DNA of 33,264 nt from JABWBR01 sp036741235 (lineage in GTDB: Bacteria > Bacteroidota > Bacteroidia > Chitinophagales > Saprospiraceae). Made by a program: the position numbers and the translations under genes. The notes under the pieces are model-generated. The model was given only the letters and a program-made list of their open reading frames with translations, searched no databases and was not told the DNA's origin. Location of the stretch: NCBI GenBank assembly GCA_036741235.1, contig DAINSQ010000035.1, positions 1 to 33,264 on the forward strand. The letters run 5' to 3'. Within the stretch, counting starts at the first letter, position 1, and each line of letters starts with the position of its first letter. Positions 23,858 through 31,808 of the stretch are shown one piece after another.

Positions 23858-24562
23858 TTACTTAAGCGCAGTGAGAATATACTGGTAGTCGAGCGTAGTA
23901 TCGTTAGCCGTAATATTGCGGAAACCGGCCTGGTACAGCGCTTCTTCCGCCGTGTAGAGATCGGTGCGTATGTTGACGGGCGGCCCTACGGGCGTGCGTT
24001 TTTTCTTGAAATCGATGATCAGCAATTTTCCGCCCGGCTTGAGGCCTTTTTTGAGCGTGCGCAGGTACTCCACCTGGTTGGGCAAGTACATAAAGGTGTT
24101 GACGATAACAACCACATCAACTTCCTCGGCGCCGAGTTTGGGGTTGTTGGGCGCCGCCAGCCGAGTTTCCAGCCTGCCCTGCAAGTGCTCGGGCAATTCG
24201 AGTACTTTTACACTATCGAGATAGGAAGTAAAGCGTGGGTCGACGTCAATGGCGATGACTTTGTCGGCTTTCTGAACCAGGCGCAATGTAAAAAAACCGG
24301 TGCCGGCGCCAATATCAGCCACCGTTTTGCCTTTCAAATTGCCCAGCAGGTTGAGCACCAGATCGGGTTTTTGCCATATTACACGGTTGGTATTTTCGTA
24401 ATCTTCGCTTACCCCCTCTGTATCGGGCTGCTGCGATTGGGCGGTGTCAGCAGGCGCAGCCGGCGTATTGCCGGGTTGATCTGTCGGAGCAGGATTGTTG
24501 TTGCAGGCGGCTAGTATCAGTATTCCCAGCGCAAATGCCCATAAGGGGAGCTGTATTTTCAT
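23858..24562 (-). CDS. lipoprotein with a class I SAM-methyltransferase domain
   Basis: From the Met at 24562 the protein is about 234 residues. The signal peptide MKIQLPLWAFALGILILAAC carries the lipobox LAAC. A Pro/Ala/Gln-rich linker follows, then a class I methyltransferase fold: motif I VADIGAGTGFFTLRL, motif II KVIAIDVDPRF, motif IV-like EEVDVVVIVNTFMYL, and LKPGGKLLIIDFKK. The start is set by a promoter box at 24577-24584, downstream of the longer in-frame Met at 24733, and by the lipobox. All SAM-binding features look kept although the protein is predicted to be exported, where SAM should be absent. The substrate is unknown. Confidence 0.85.
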   Translation of the reverse strand: MKIQLPLWAFALGILILAACNNNPAPTDQPGNTPAAPADTAQSQQPDTEGVSEDYENTNRVIWQKPDLVLNLLGNLKGKTVADIGAGTGFFTLRLVQKADKVIAIDVDPRFTSYLDSVKVLELPEHLQGRLETRLAAPNNPKLGAEEVDVVVIVNTFMYLPNQVEYLRTLKKGLKPGGKLLIIDFKKKRTPVGPPVNIRTDLYTAEEALYQAGFRNITANDTTLDYQYILTALK

Positions 24563-24576
24563 AGGTGAAGTTTGGG

Positions 24577-24584
24577 CAAAAATA
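24577..24584 (-). promoter_or_regulatory. -7 promoter element of the lipoprotein methyltransferase gene
   Basis: The minus strand reads TATTTTTG, 14 nt upstream of the ATG at 24562. It supports that start and excludes the longer one at 24733. Confidence 0.6.
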
Positions 24585-24599
24585 AGAAAATTTACCAAC

Positions 24600-26093
24600 C
24601 TATCCCCCCGCGCCCAGCGCTCCCAGTTTAGCCTGTATACGTCTGAGCTTTTCGCGTTTTTCCACCACAATCGGGGGTGCGGCGCGCTCGGCACAGTCGA
24701 CAAGCGGACAGCGTTCGCAGGTTTTATTGACATCGAGGGTCTGTATTGCGGGATCGTCGAGGAAAGCGGCCTGGCGGCGTAACTCGGGGGTTAGCAACAA
24801 TCCCAGGGTGACGCTCACATTGCGGTTGGGCGAAGGATAACCAGGCCTGGCCAGTGTGATACACAGGTATTCGTCATCCGTATCGATATAACGGGAGAGC
24901 TGGGCCCTCACAATAGCGTCTACAAATTTGCCCTCGCGCTGCATCTGGTGCAGGTCGTTGAGCAGCGACAGGGCCACCCAGCGGCGGCAGTAGTGTTCGA
25001 AAAGGCCGTTGCCGTGGGGCTGATGACGGCGGCTCAGGTGGAGTTCTTTATCTATTTCAAATAAATCATTGGCCGGATCGTGAAGAAACCGAAGGAAAAA
25101 GAGCTTGGGCAGTTCAAAAAACTTTGGCAGCACGTTGGTGAGACGGTGGAAGAACATTTCCGGCGTAGCTTCATAACGCCGCATAATAGCCAGGAAAGCC
25201 TCGCCGTCCCATTTTTCTTTGGCAAAAAAATCGCGAACATCAACTACAAAGGGCTTCAGCGGCAGGTGGAGCGCCACGGAAAAATAGGTGGCTTTGGAAT
25301 GATTGAGCACCTCCTCAAATACCCGCCCGCGCAACAGCGATGAAGTTACCGCCCGTTCTTTTAGTTGTAAAATGGCAAAGCCCAATTCCTTGCCAAACTG
25401 AAAAGATTTCTGAACCGGCGTAAGCTGGCTGTTGAGCAGCAACTCTTTTTTCTCGGGCACAAATACCGCGCGCAATTCGCTGAGCTCGGGGTGGGCGTCG
25501 AGCCCGTTGTCGACAATACGGTAGCCAAAATACCGCTCCAATAAAGACCTGAGCAAATCGGGCGACAGGGGCCGTTCCGGCGGTATGCCGTATTCCCGGC
25601 AAAAAGCGTCAACAGCGTTCTCGATTTCTTCAAAATAATTATTGTGCAACTCCAGGTAAGAGCGCAGTGCGCCGAAGTAAAAATTCTCCTCGCGCAGCGC
25701 ATAATTGCGCGACAAATCGAGCAGCGTAGAAATAAATGCGTTGACTTTGGCCGGCGCCTCGGCTATGATCTGCACCACTTTCGACAATTCGATGCCGAAC
25801 AAGTCGAGCGGCAATTCATTCAAAAAATTGGATTGCAGCAATTCTCCCACAGGCGCCAGCGCGCTGTTGAGGTGGTCGGACACCAGGTCTTCCTGTTTGA
25901 CGCCCAGCGCATGGGCCAGCACGTGAATTTTATCCTCTTTAGGATATTTTTTGCCTTTTTCTATCTCATTGAGATACGACACCGACATGCCGCTTTGATC
26001 TGCCAACTCGGCAAAAGACAGCCCTTTTTGCTGCCGCAATTGCTTGACCTTTAAGCCAAAAATTATTTTCTCATTGGAACTTTTGCCATTCAT
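24600..26093 (-). CDS. XRE-family regulator with IrrE/ScfR-like sensory region
   Basis: The 497 residues start with an XRE helix-turn-helix (about 12-66: VKQLRQQKGLSFAELADQSGMSVSYLNEIEKGKKYP). A long middle follows with the hallmarks of an IrrE/ImmA-like region but no HExxH, so it is probably not a protease. The C-terminal ~200 residues resemble the short-chain fatty acyl regulator domain (ScfR, as in RamB and PrpR). Near the C-terminus CERCPLVDC presents three closely spaced Cys, matching the place where PrpR-type regulators hold an Fe-S cluster. It may therefore sense an acyl-CoA or redox state (inference). It is flanked by the ligase-CBS gene upstream and the lipoprotein methyltransferase downstream. 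Confidence 0.8.
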   Translation of the reverse strand: MNGKSSNEKIIFGLKVKQLRQQKGLSFAELADQSGMSVSYLNEIEKGKKYPKEDKIHVLAHALGVKQEDLVSDHLNSALAPVGELLQSNFLNELPLDLFGIELSKVVQIIAEAPAKVNAFISTLLDLSRNYALREENFYFGALRSYLELHNNYFEEIENAVDAFCREYGIPPERPLSPDLLRSLLERYFGYRIVDNGLDAHPELSELRAVFVPEKKELLLNSQLTPVQKSFQFGKELGFAILQLKERAVTSSLLRGRVFEEVLNHSKATYFSVALHLPLKPFVVDVRDFFAKEKWDGEAFLAIMRRYEATPEMFFHRLTNVLPKFFELPKLFFLRFLHDPANDLFEIDKELHLSRRHQPHGNGLFEHYCRRWVALSLLNDLHQMQREGKFVDAIVRAQLSRYIDTDDEYLCITLARPGYPSPNRNVSVTLGLLLTPELRRQAAFLDDPAIQTLDVNKTCERCPLVDCAERAAPPIVVEKREKLRRIQAKLGALGAGG

Positions 26094-26113
26094 AGCCGGA
26101 TGCGGTTGAGCGG

Positions 26114-26121
26114 CAAAAGTA
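26114..26121 (-). promoter_or_regulatory. -7 promoter element of the XRE/ScfR-like gene
   Basis: The minus strand reads TACTTTTG, 20 nt upstream of the ATG at 26093. Confidence 0.6.
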
Positions 26122-26156
26122 CGATTAATTAGCGAATTTTCGCAATTTCACTTAAT

Positions 26157-28079
26157 TCAGCGTTCGAGCCGCTCGATAAGCCGGCTGGAGATGCGCAGAA
26201 AATCCATTTCGGTAATAATGCCGATGAGTTCGCCGTTTTTGGTTACGGGCAGGCAGCCAATTTTATTTTCGCGCATCACCTTCATAGCCTCCAGAATGGT
26301 TGCGGAGGGCGTGATGGTGATCGGATCTTTGATCATTATATCTTTAACGGTGGCGATTTCTTTGGTTTGCGTACGGCTACAGTGCGAAAAATGGCGCAGT
26401 AGCAAGCGGGAGGTGACCAGACCGCAGAGATTGCCTTTGGAATCTTCCACCGGCATATAGCGCACGCGGCGCCAGTCCATGAGTTCTGCCACCAATTCGA
26501 GCAAGTCGTCTTTTTGCACGGTAAACAAGTCGGTTTCCATGAACTCGTCCACCTTCAGTTGCGAGGGGTGGTAATTGTCGAGGTCTTCCGCCTCGGGCAT
26601 GGGCCATTTGTGCACAGGATCGCCTTTGGTTTGATTTTTAATAATAGCGGAAGTCATCACAGAGAGGGCTTCATCGCGACCTACTTCTTTTTTGAGTTTG
26701 GTAAATGCGCGCAATTGCCAGCGAGCGCCGTTCATATGTTCGCGGGCGCGGGCTTCAATGATGCCCAGATACTTGTCGATATCGGCGGTATCCACGCCGC
26801 GGCTTTCCAGTCCCTTGCGCGACAAGGGCAGTAATTCTTCGAGCACCAGGTCGCAGGCCGATACCTTTTTGTCTTTAAACCAGTTAAACTGGGAATCGAT
26901 ACCGAATTGTGCGGCCTTGCTGAAGTTGTCACGCACATCTTCCCAAAGCAGGTACCGGCGAATATCGGGGTATTCCTGGGCCATTCCCATCATGGCGCCC
27001 AGCCAGAAGGCGGCATTGGCCGCTTCGTCTATGATAGTGGGGCCTGCCGGCAACACCCGGTTTTCGATGCGCAGGTGAGGTTTACCGTTGTCGCTGATGC
27101 CGTAACAGGGGCGATTCCAGCGGTACACCGTAGAATTGTGCACCTGCAATGCCCTGAGTTTTGGCACCTGCCCTTGCTGAATAATTTCCAGCGAATCTTC
27201 CTCCACGTCGGCGCTGAGCAGCACGCGGAAGCGGGCGATATCTTCTTTGTAAATTTCAAGAATGGATTGGTCGAGCCAGCCCGAGCCGAAGCTCACGCGC
27301 GGGCTGCGCTCGCGCATGTGGTCGTGCGTGGTGCGAATATCGAGCGACTGCTGGAAAAGGGCAATCCTTGTCTCGTGCCAAAGCCGCTTGCCGAATACAA
27401 TGGGCGAATTGGCGGAGATGGCCAGCACGGGCGCTGCCAGCGTTTGCGCAATATTGTACATCTGGACAAAACGCGAAGGCGGCACCTGCAAATGCACCTG
27501 GAAGCTCGTATTACAAGCCTCCAGCAGCGGGGAGTCGTGCTTCACCAATAATTCGTCGATACCCGACAGCCGCAACTCATACGCCGAACCAATCAGTTGG
27601 TTGTTGATCGATTCCATCAGCGCAAAATAGCGCTCTTTGGGAGTCAGGTTGTGCAATTCAAGGTCGAATTTGCGCAGCGTAGGCAATATACCGGTGAGGA
27701 TTACCGAGGCATTCAGCCCCTTTAGTTTTTCGCGAATAATCTTTTGCTGGTATGTATTTTCGGCTTCCAGCTTGCTAAGGCAATCGCCCGTAAAGACAAG
27801 CGGAGTAAGGTTGGTTTCGAGGTTGAACTTGGCCAACTCCGTACCCGCCCATTCGTATTGTTTTAATTTTTTCAGCGCCTCGGTGGCGATGGTGGCGGGC
27901 TTAAAGGTCTTGCTGTCAACCATGCACATCTCTTGCTCAGCGCCGATGCGAATCACGTCGCTCTCAAACCAGTCGTTATTCAACATATACTCGAAAGCGC
28001 GTACGTCCCGGAGCAGGTTGCGCACAAAGCGCTGCATAACCATCCCATCAGTAGCCAATAGTACTTTCTGCTCACCCAT
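26157..28079 (-). CDS. GCS2-like carboxylate-amine ligase fused to two CBS domains
   Basis: The 640 residues join two modules. Residues ~35-410 resemble the glutamate-cysteine ligase family 2: IGAEQEMCMVD gives the early Glu-rich metal site, NLETNLTP and NTSFQVHLQVP the substrate strands, ISANSPIVFGKRLWHETR the central motif, and HLRIENRVLPAGPT the late Glu and Arg. Residues ~515-636 form a pair of CBS domains (LFTVQKDDLLELVAELM, RVRYMPVEDSKG, then DIMIKDPITITPSATILEAMKVM and IGCLPVTKNGELIGIITEMDFL). CBS pairs usually bind AMP, ATP or SAM, so the ligase is probably controlled by a nucleotide. The exact product is unknown; gamma-glutamylcysteine is only one possibility. Start by ATG at 28079. 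Confidence 0.85.
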   Translation of the reverse strand: MGEQKVLLATDGMVMQRFVRNLLRDVRAFEYMLNNDWFESDVIRIGAEQEMCMVDSKTFKPATIATEALKKLKQYEWAGTELAKFNLETNLTPLVFTGDCLSKLEAENTYQQKIIREKLKGLNASVILTGILPTLRKFDLELHNLTPKERYFALMESINNQLIGSAYELRLSGIDELLVKHDSPLLEACNTSFQVHLQVPPSRFVQMYNIAQTLAAPVLAISANSPIVFGKRLWHETRIALFQQSLDIRTTHDHMRERSPRVSFGSGWLDQSILEIYKEDIARFRVLLSADVEEDSLEIIQQGQVPKLRALQVHNSTVYRWNRPCYGISDNGKPHLRIENRVLPAGPTIIDEAANAAFWLGAMMGMAQEYPDIRRYLLWEDVRDNFSKAAQFGIDSQFNWFKDKKVSACDLVLEELLPLSRKGLESRGVDTADIDKYLGIIEARAREHMNGARWQLRAFTKLKKEVGRDEALSVMTSAIIKNQTKGDPVHKWPMPEAEDLDNYHPSQLKVDEFMETDLFTVQKDDLLELVAELMDWRRVRYMPVEDSKGNLCGLVTSRLLLRHFSHCSRTQTKEIATVKDIMIKDPITITPSATILEAMKVMRENKIGCLPVTKNGELIGIITEMDFLRISSRLIERLER

Positions 28080-28208
28080 AGTATTTAAAAAGTTAGGGTA
28101 CTTTCAAAATATAGATTTGAAACTTTGTGGCGTAAGATAGTTATATTTTGAATAAAACGCATTTTTTTGGCGCTTTCTTTCGTTCTTTGTAAAAACTCGA
28201 CATTCCTT

Positions 28209-28733
28209 ATGTATAAAACCACTGCCATTGTATTGTTAGCGCTTTTGTGGGCGGGTTGCCGCAAAGACAGCAGAGAGCGTTTGTTTGAAATGGTATATCC
28301 CAATTTTACTTTCGAAATCCCCCCTGGATTTGCCCCCACCCGCGCGCTGGTATTCGAATTCGACAATATCAATACCAATTTTGCGGCCTATTTACAACAA
28401 AGCAATACGGATCCTTCGCTCATTTATGGTATCAATCCCACTTTTGCGCGTATCACTTCGCTCGATAACCTGAGTTTGTATTTTGTGGAGCAGATTTCAG
28501 TGCGCTTCTGCCCTAATAACGGAGAGGAATGCTCTTTTGCCGACGAGGTTTTTTATATCGACGACCTGCGCGGGCGCGCCGATGAGGTGGTAGATTTATT
28601 GCCTACCCTGCGCAATGTGAAAACGCTGCTCAGCGGTCAGGATTTTCGGATGGAGATTGTCTTTTTTCTCAATGATTTTACCCCCTACAGTAATTTCTGC
28701 CGACTGGATATGACTTTTGAGGCGGTGAAGTAG
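28209..28733 (+). CDS. small lipoprotein of unknown function
   Basis: From the Met at 28209 the protein has 174 residues. The signal peptide MYKTTAIVLLALLWAGC has a clear lipobox (WAGC), which decides this start over an upstream in-frame Met at 28167. The body begins FEMVYPNFTFEIPPGFAP and is beta-rich, with one Cys pair (RFCPNNGEECSF). I do not recognise a family with certainty. It is divergent from the ligase-CBS gene and is followed by REP-like repeats. Confidence 0.75.
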   Translation: MYKTTAIVLLALLWAGCRKDSRERLFEMVYPNFTFEIPPGFAPTRALVFEFDNINTNFAAYLQQSNTDPSLIYGINPTFARITSLDNLSLYFVEQISVRFCPNNGEECSFADEVFYIDDLRGRADEVVDLLPTLRNVKTLLSGQDFRMEIVFFLNDFTPYSNFCRLDMTFEAVK

Positions 28734-28763
28734 GTTGATGTACAGATTTGCTGATTTGCTAAT

Positions 28764-28887
28764 GCGAACGAAGTGAGTCCCGTACCGACTGGAAGGAGGT
28801 CGGGATGCTGATGCGACCGAAGGCTAACGAAGTGAGTCCCGATTGAAAATCGGGGGAGTCCCGTACTGACCGAAGGGAAGTCGGGAG
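28764..28887 (+). repeat. three REP-like palindromic repeats
   Basis: Copy A (28764-28806) and copy B (28823-28858) share AACGAAGTGAGTCCCG; copy C (28856-28887) shares GAGTCCCGTACTGACC-like sequence with copy A. Each carries a stem ending TCCCG...CGGG. The inner stem bases differ between copies, but pairing is kept (GATT with AATC in B, for example). A fourth copy is at 33229-33264. Confidence 0.8.
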
Positions 28888-28978
28888 TTTTATAGGTTTA
28901 CTCTAATTCATAAACCTATCAACTATTAAACTTATAAACGAACGACGGACCACAACCCACAACGGACAACCGGCAACC

Positions 28979-29698
28979 TCACCCCCGTACCACCCGGTTG
29001 CGGGATAGCGCCAGCGGCAAATACACCAATGCGCACATTGCCAGGGCGAGGGCTTCCACGATAAGCAAATACCAGGGCCAGGGCCCCAGAAAATCGAGTG
29101 GCGACGCTGTCGGCGGTTTGCCCAGGAGGTACATATAATTGGACCCGATAATCAAATTTGCAATTAACACAAAAGCGGCATAAGCCTGCAAATAACCAAA
29201 AGCCCGCCAGACGCTCCGCCAGGTGGGGTACAACTTGAAAACCGAGGTAATATAAATGGCGTATATCACCAGCCCGCCGTGTACAAACCAGTATTTAAAA
29301 AAAGTATAATTGGGAAAACCTTCGTACAAATGCGGCGTAAGAACAGCCTGGATTGTACCGGCCAAAATCCAGAAATAAAAAATCTCGTGAGCCTTGTGCG
29401 ACGGTCGCCACATCATAAAAGGCAATACGAGCGACATCATATTGCACAAGTCGAAAGGCAAGTCGGTGGCGGGATCAAAATAGCCCTGGGCGATACGCAC
29501 AGCAATCCAGAACAGCACCCAGAATGCCAATACTACCTTAATGCCGCGGGCAACGCCGAGTTGCTGTTTTTCACTGAGGTGGCGCCGGCCCACATACGGC
29601 AGGGCGATACACCCCAGCAAGGTTAGCCCCATCATGATCAGGTGCTGCTGGCCAAATAAAGTAAAATCTTCGTTATAGCGAAAAAATGCCGGCTCCAT
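28979..29698 (-). CDS. YwaF-like integral membrane protein (TIGR02206 family)
   Basis: The 239 residues contain about seven hydrophobic segments. The sequence resembles the YwaF/TIGR02206 family in its order of motifs: PFDLCNMMSLVLPFM in the third segment, the Gln-rich GTIQAVLTPHL, and then FFKYWFVHGGLVIYAI. Function in the family is not established. The first residues, MEPAFFRYNEDFTLFGQQHL, match the family's amphipathic start. It is divergent from purF. REP-like repeats lie beyond its 3' end. Confidence 0.8.
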   Translation of the reverse strand: MEPAFFRYNEDFTLFGQQHLIMMGLTLLGCIALPYVGRRHLSEKQQLGVARGIKVVLAFWVLFWIAVRIAQGYFDPATDLPFDLCNMMSLVLPFMMWRPSHKAHEIFYFWILAGTIQAVLTPHLYEGFPNYTFFKYWFVHGGLVIYAIYITSVFKLYPTWRSVWRAFGYLQAYAAFVLIANLIIGSNYMYLLGKPPTASPLDFLGPWPWYLLIVEALALAMCALVYLPLALSRNRVVRG

Positions 29699-29794
29699 TG
29701 GTTTTGCGCTTTGCGGCTGAAAAGATACGGCGCTTTTGTTAACAGAAGTTGAATTATACTCAACTTTCCGGTTGGCAGCGTAGTTTTTTCAGTA

Positions 29795-29802
29795 TACTTT
29801 TG
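29795..29802 (+). promoter_or_regulatory. promoter of purF
   Basis: The -7 element TACTTTTG is preceded by TTGG at 29772-29775 with a 19-nt spacer, a near-ideal Bacteroidota -33/-7 promoter. It lies downstream of an in-frame ATG at 29749, so the real purF start must be the later ATG at 29827. Confidence 0.75.
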
Positions 29803-29826
29803 CACTTCAATTTAAGTCGCCAAACA

Positions 29827-31719
29827 ATGAGCGAAGCTATAAAGCACGAGTGCGGTATCGCCTTGATACGGCTGCTCAAACCACTTGCATACTATGAGGA
29901 GAAATACGGCACCTCGCTATACGGCATCAACAAGCTGCGGCTGATGATGCAAAAACAGCGCAACCGCGGACAGGACGGCGCAGGCATGGCTACGCTCAAA
30001 CTCGACCCCGTGCCCGGCGCAAAATATATCAGCCGCAAGCGCAGCAACGCCCCCAACTACCTCCACGACCTGTTCAGCCAGATATACTGGCATTTCAAGG
30101 ACCTGCCACCCGAGCAGTTGCACGACCCCGAATGGATGAAAAATAACAAACCCTATGTGGGTGAAGTACTGATGGGGCACCTGCGTTACGGCACGCACGG
30201 CGACAATAGTATAGAAACCTGCCACCCCTTCCTGCGACAGAATAACTGGATAAACCGCAACCTCATCCTGGCCGGCAATTTCAACCTGACCAATGTTGAC
30301 GAGCTCTTCCAGGAACTGGTGGAACTCGGCCAATACCCCAAAGAAAAAGCCGACACGGTGACAGTCATGGAAAAAATCGGCCACTTCCTCGACGACGAGG
30401 TACAGCGCCTCCACACCTGGTTTAAACCCGACGGCTACACCAACCAGCAAATCAACAACCTGATCTATGATCACCTCGATATTCAGCGCCTGCTGCGGCG
30501 CGCCAGCAAAAAATTCGACGGGGGCTATGTGATGGTGGGCATGATCGGCCACGGCGACGCCTTCGTTATGCGCGACCCCTCCGGCATCCGCCCGGCCTTC
30601 TACTATTGCGACGACGAAATTGCCGTGGCCGCCTCCGAACGCCCGGCAATACAAACTACCTTTAACGTGCATTTCAGCAAAGTGCGCGAACTCAAACCCG
30701 GGCACGCGCTTATCGTTAAAAAGAACGGGACGATCTCCGAAAAACCCTTTATCGAGGCCTCCCCGCGCGCCTCATGCTCATTTGAGCGCATCTATTTTTC
30801 TCGCGGCACCGACCGCGATATCTATATGGAAAGGAAAAGGCTGGGCGAATTTCTGGCCGACGCCGTGCTCAAAGCCGTCGACTACGATTTCAAACATACC
30901 GTATTCTCGTTTATTCCAAATACTGCCGAAACCGCTTTTTACGGACTTATCCAGGGTATTGAAACCAGGCTCAACGATATCAAACGCGACAAGATCTTGA
31001 AGATGGGCAGCGATATCAAACCTGCCAAACTCGAAAAGATTCTGACTTTGCGCGCCCGCGTTGAAAAAATCGTTGTCAAAGACGAAAAACAACGCACTTT
31101 TATCGCCGATACCTCCTCGCGCGAAGAAATGATGTCGCACGTCTACGATGTGTCTTACGGTATCGTCGAAAATGAAAAAGATACCCTGGTGTTGCTCGAC
31201 GACTCTATCGTGCGAGGAACGACCTTGCGCGACAGCATCATCAAAATCGTATCGCGGCTGCGACCCAAAAAAATCGTCATCGTATCGTCGGCGCCGCAGA
31301 TCAGGTACCCCGACTGCTACGGCATCGACATGTCGAAAATGAAGGAATTCGTGGCTTTCCAGGCCATGGTGGCCCTGCTCAGGGAATCGGACCGCGAGCA
31401 CCTCATGCAGGAAGCCTACGAGCGCTGCAAAGCCCAGGAAAACCTGCCCAAAGAACAGATCAAAAACGAAGTATCCGCCCTTTACGACTTGTTTACGGAT
31501 GAGGAGATTTCACAAAAAATAGCGGAAATTATCACGCCGCCGCATATCAAACCCAAGGTAGAAGTGATTTATCAAACCGTGGAAGCGCTGCGCAAAGCTT
31601 GCCCTGATAACAACGGCGACTGGTACTTCTCCGGCAAATATCCCACCCCCGGCGGAAATCGGGTGGTCAACAGGGCTTTTATGAATTACATGGAAAACCG
31701 CGACGAAAGGGCCTATTAA
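29827..31719 (+). CDS. purF: amidophosphoribosyltransferase, long Bacteroidota form
   Basis: PurF makes phosphoribosylamine from PRPP and glutamine, the first step of purine synthesis (EC 2.4.2.14). From the Met at 29827 the protein has 630 residues. It begins MSEAIKHECGIALIRLL, so Cys9 would become the N-terminal nucleophile after removal of a short propeptide. Further signs are NRGQDGAGMA, GHLRYGTHG, the glutaminase NLILAGNFNLTN and the PRPP loop VLLDDSIVRGTT. The protein is about 130 residues longer than typical PurF. The extra sequence lies before the PRPP loop (a charged helical stretch, IETRLNDIKRDKIL) and at the C-terminus. The start is set by the promoter at 29795-29802. Confidence 0.93.
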   Translation: MSEAIKHECGIALIRLLKPLAYYEEKYGTSLYGINKLRLMMQKQRNRGQDGAGMATLKLDPVPGAKYISRKRSNAPNYLHDLFSQIYWHFKDLPPEQLHDPEWMKNNKPYVGEVLMGHLRYGTHGDNSIETCHPFLRQNNWINRNLILAGNFNLTNVDELFQELVELGQYPKEKADTVTVMEKIGHFLDDEVQRLHTWFKPDGYTNQQINNLIYDHLDIQRLLRRASKKFDGGYVMVGMIGHGDAFVMRDPSGIRPAFYYCDDEIAVAASERPAIQTTFNVHFSKVRELKPGHALIVKKNGTISEKPFIEASPRASCSFERIYFSRGTDRDIYMERKRLGEFLADAVLKAVDYDFKHTVFSFIPNTAETAFYGLIQGIETRLNDIKRDKILKMGSDIKPAKLEKILTLRARVEKIVVKDEKQRTFIADTSSREEMMSHVYDVSYGIVENEKDTLVLLDDSIVRGTTLRDSIIKIVSRLRPKKIVIVSSAPQIRYPDCYGIDMSKMKEFVAFQAMVALLRESDREHLMQEAYERCKAQENLPKEQIKNEVSALYDLFTDEEISQKIAEIITPPHIKPKVEVIYQTVEALRKACPDNNGDWYFSGKYPTPGGNRVVNRAFMNYMENRDERAY

Positions 31720-31808
31720 TGGTTAAAAAAATGATAATTTAGGGCCGGCGCTATCGCAATTTTAACACTTTCTGCGTTTTTGCATCATTGACCCAATAAT
31801 TCAAGATA

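Noticed and set aside
23764..23865. Short plus-strand ORF made of the duplicated purA tail
   Set aside because: It is a fragment of purA without an active site; it is better explained as a displaced gene end.
24563..24733. N-terminal extension of the lipoprotein methyltransferase
   Set aside because: It overlaps the end of the XRE-like gene and precedes the promoter box at 24577-24584; the lipoprotein signal starts at 24562.
29749..29826. Upstream in-frame ATG extending purF by 26 codons
   Set aside because: The near-ideal promoter at 29772-29802 lies inside this extension, and the PurF family starts just before the nucleophilic Cys.
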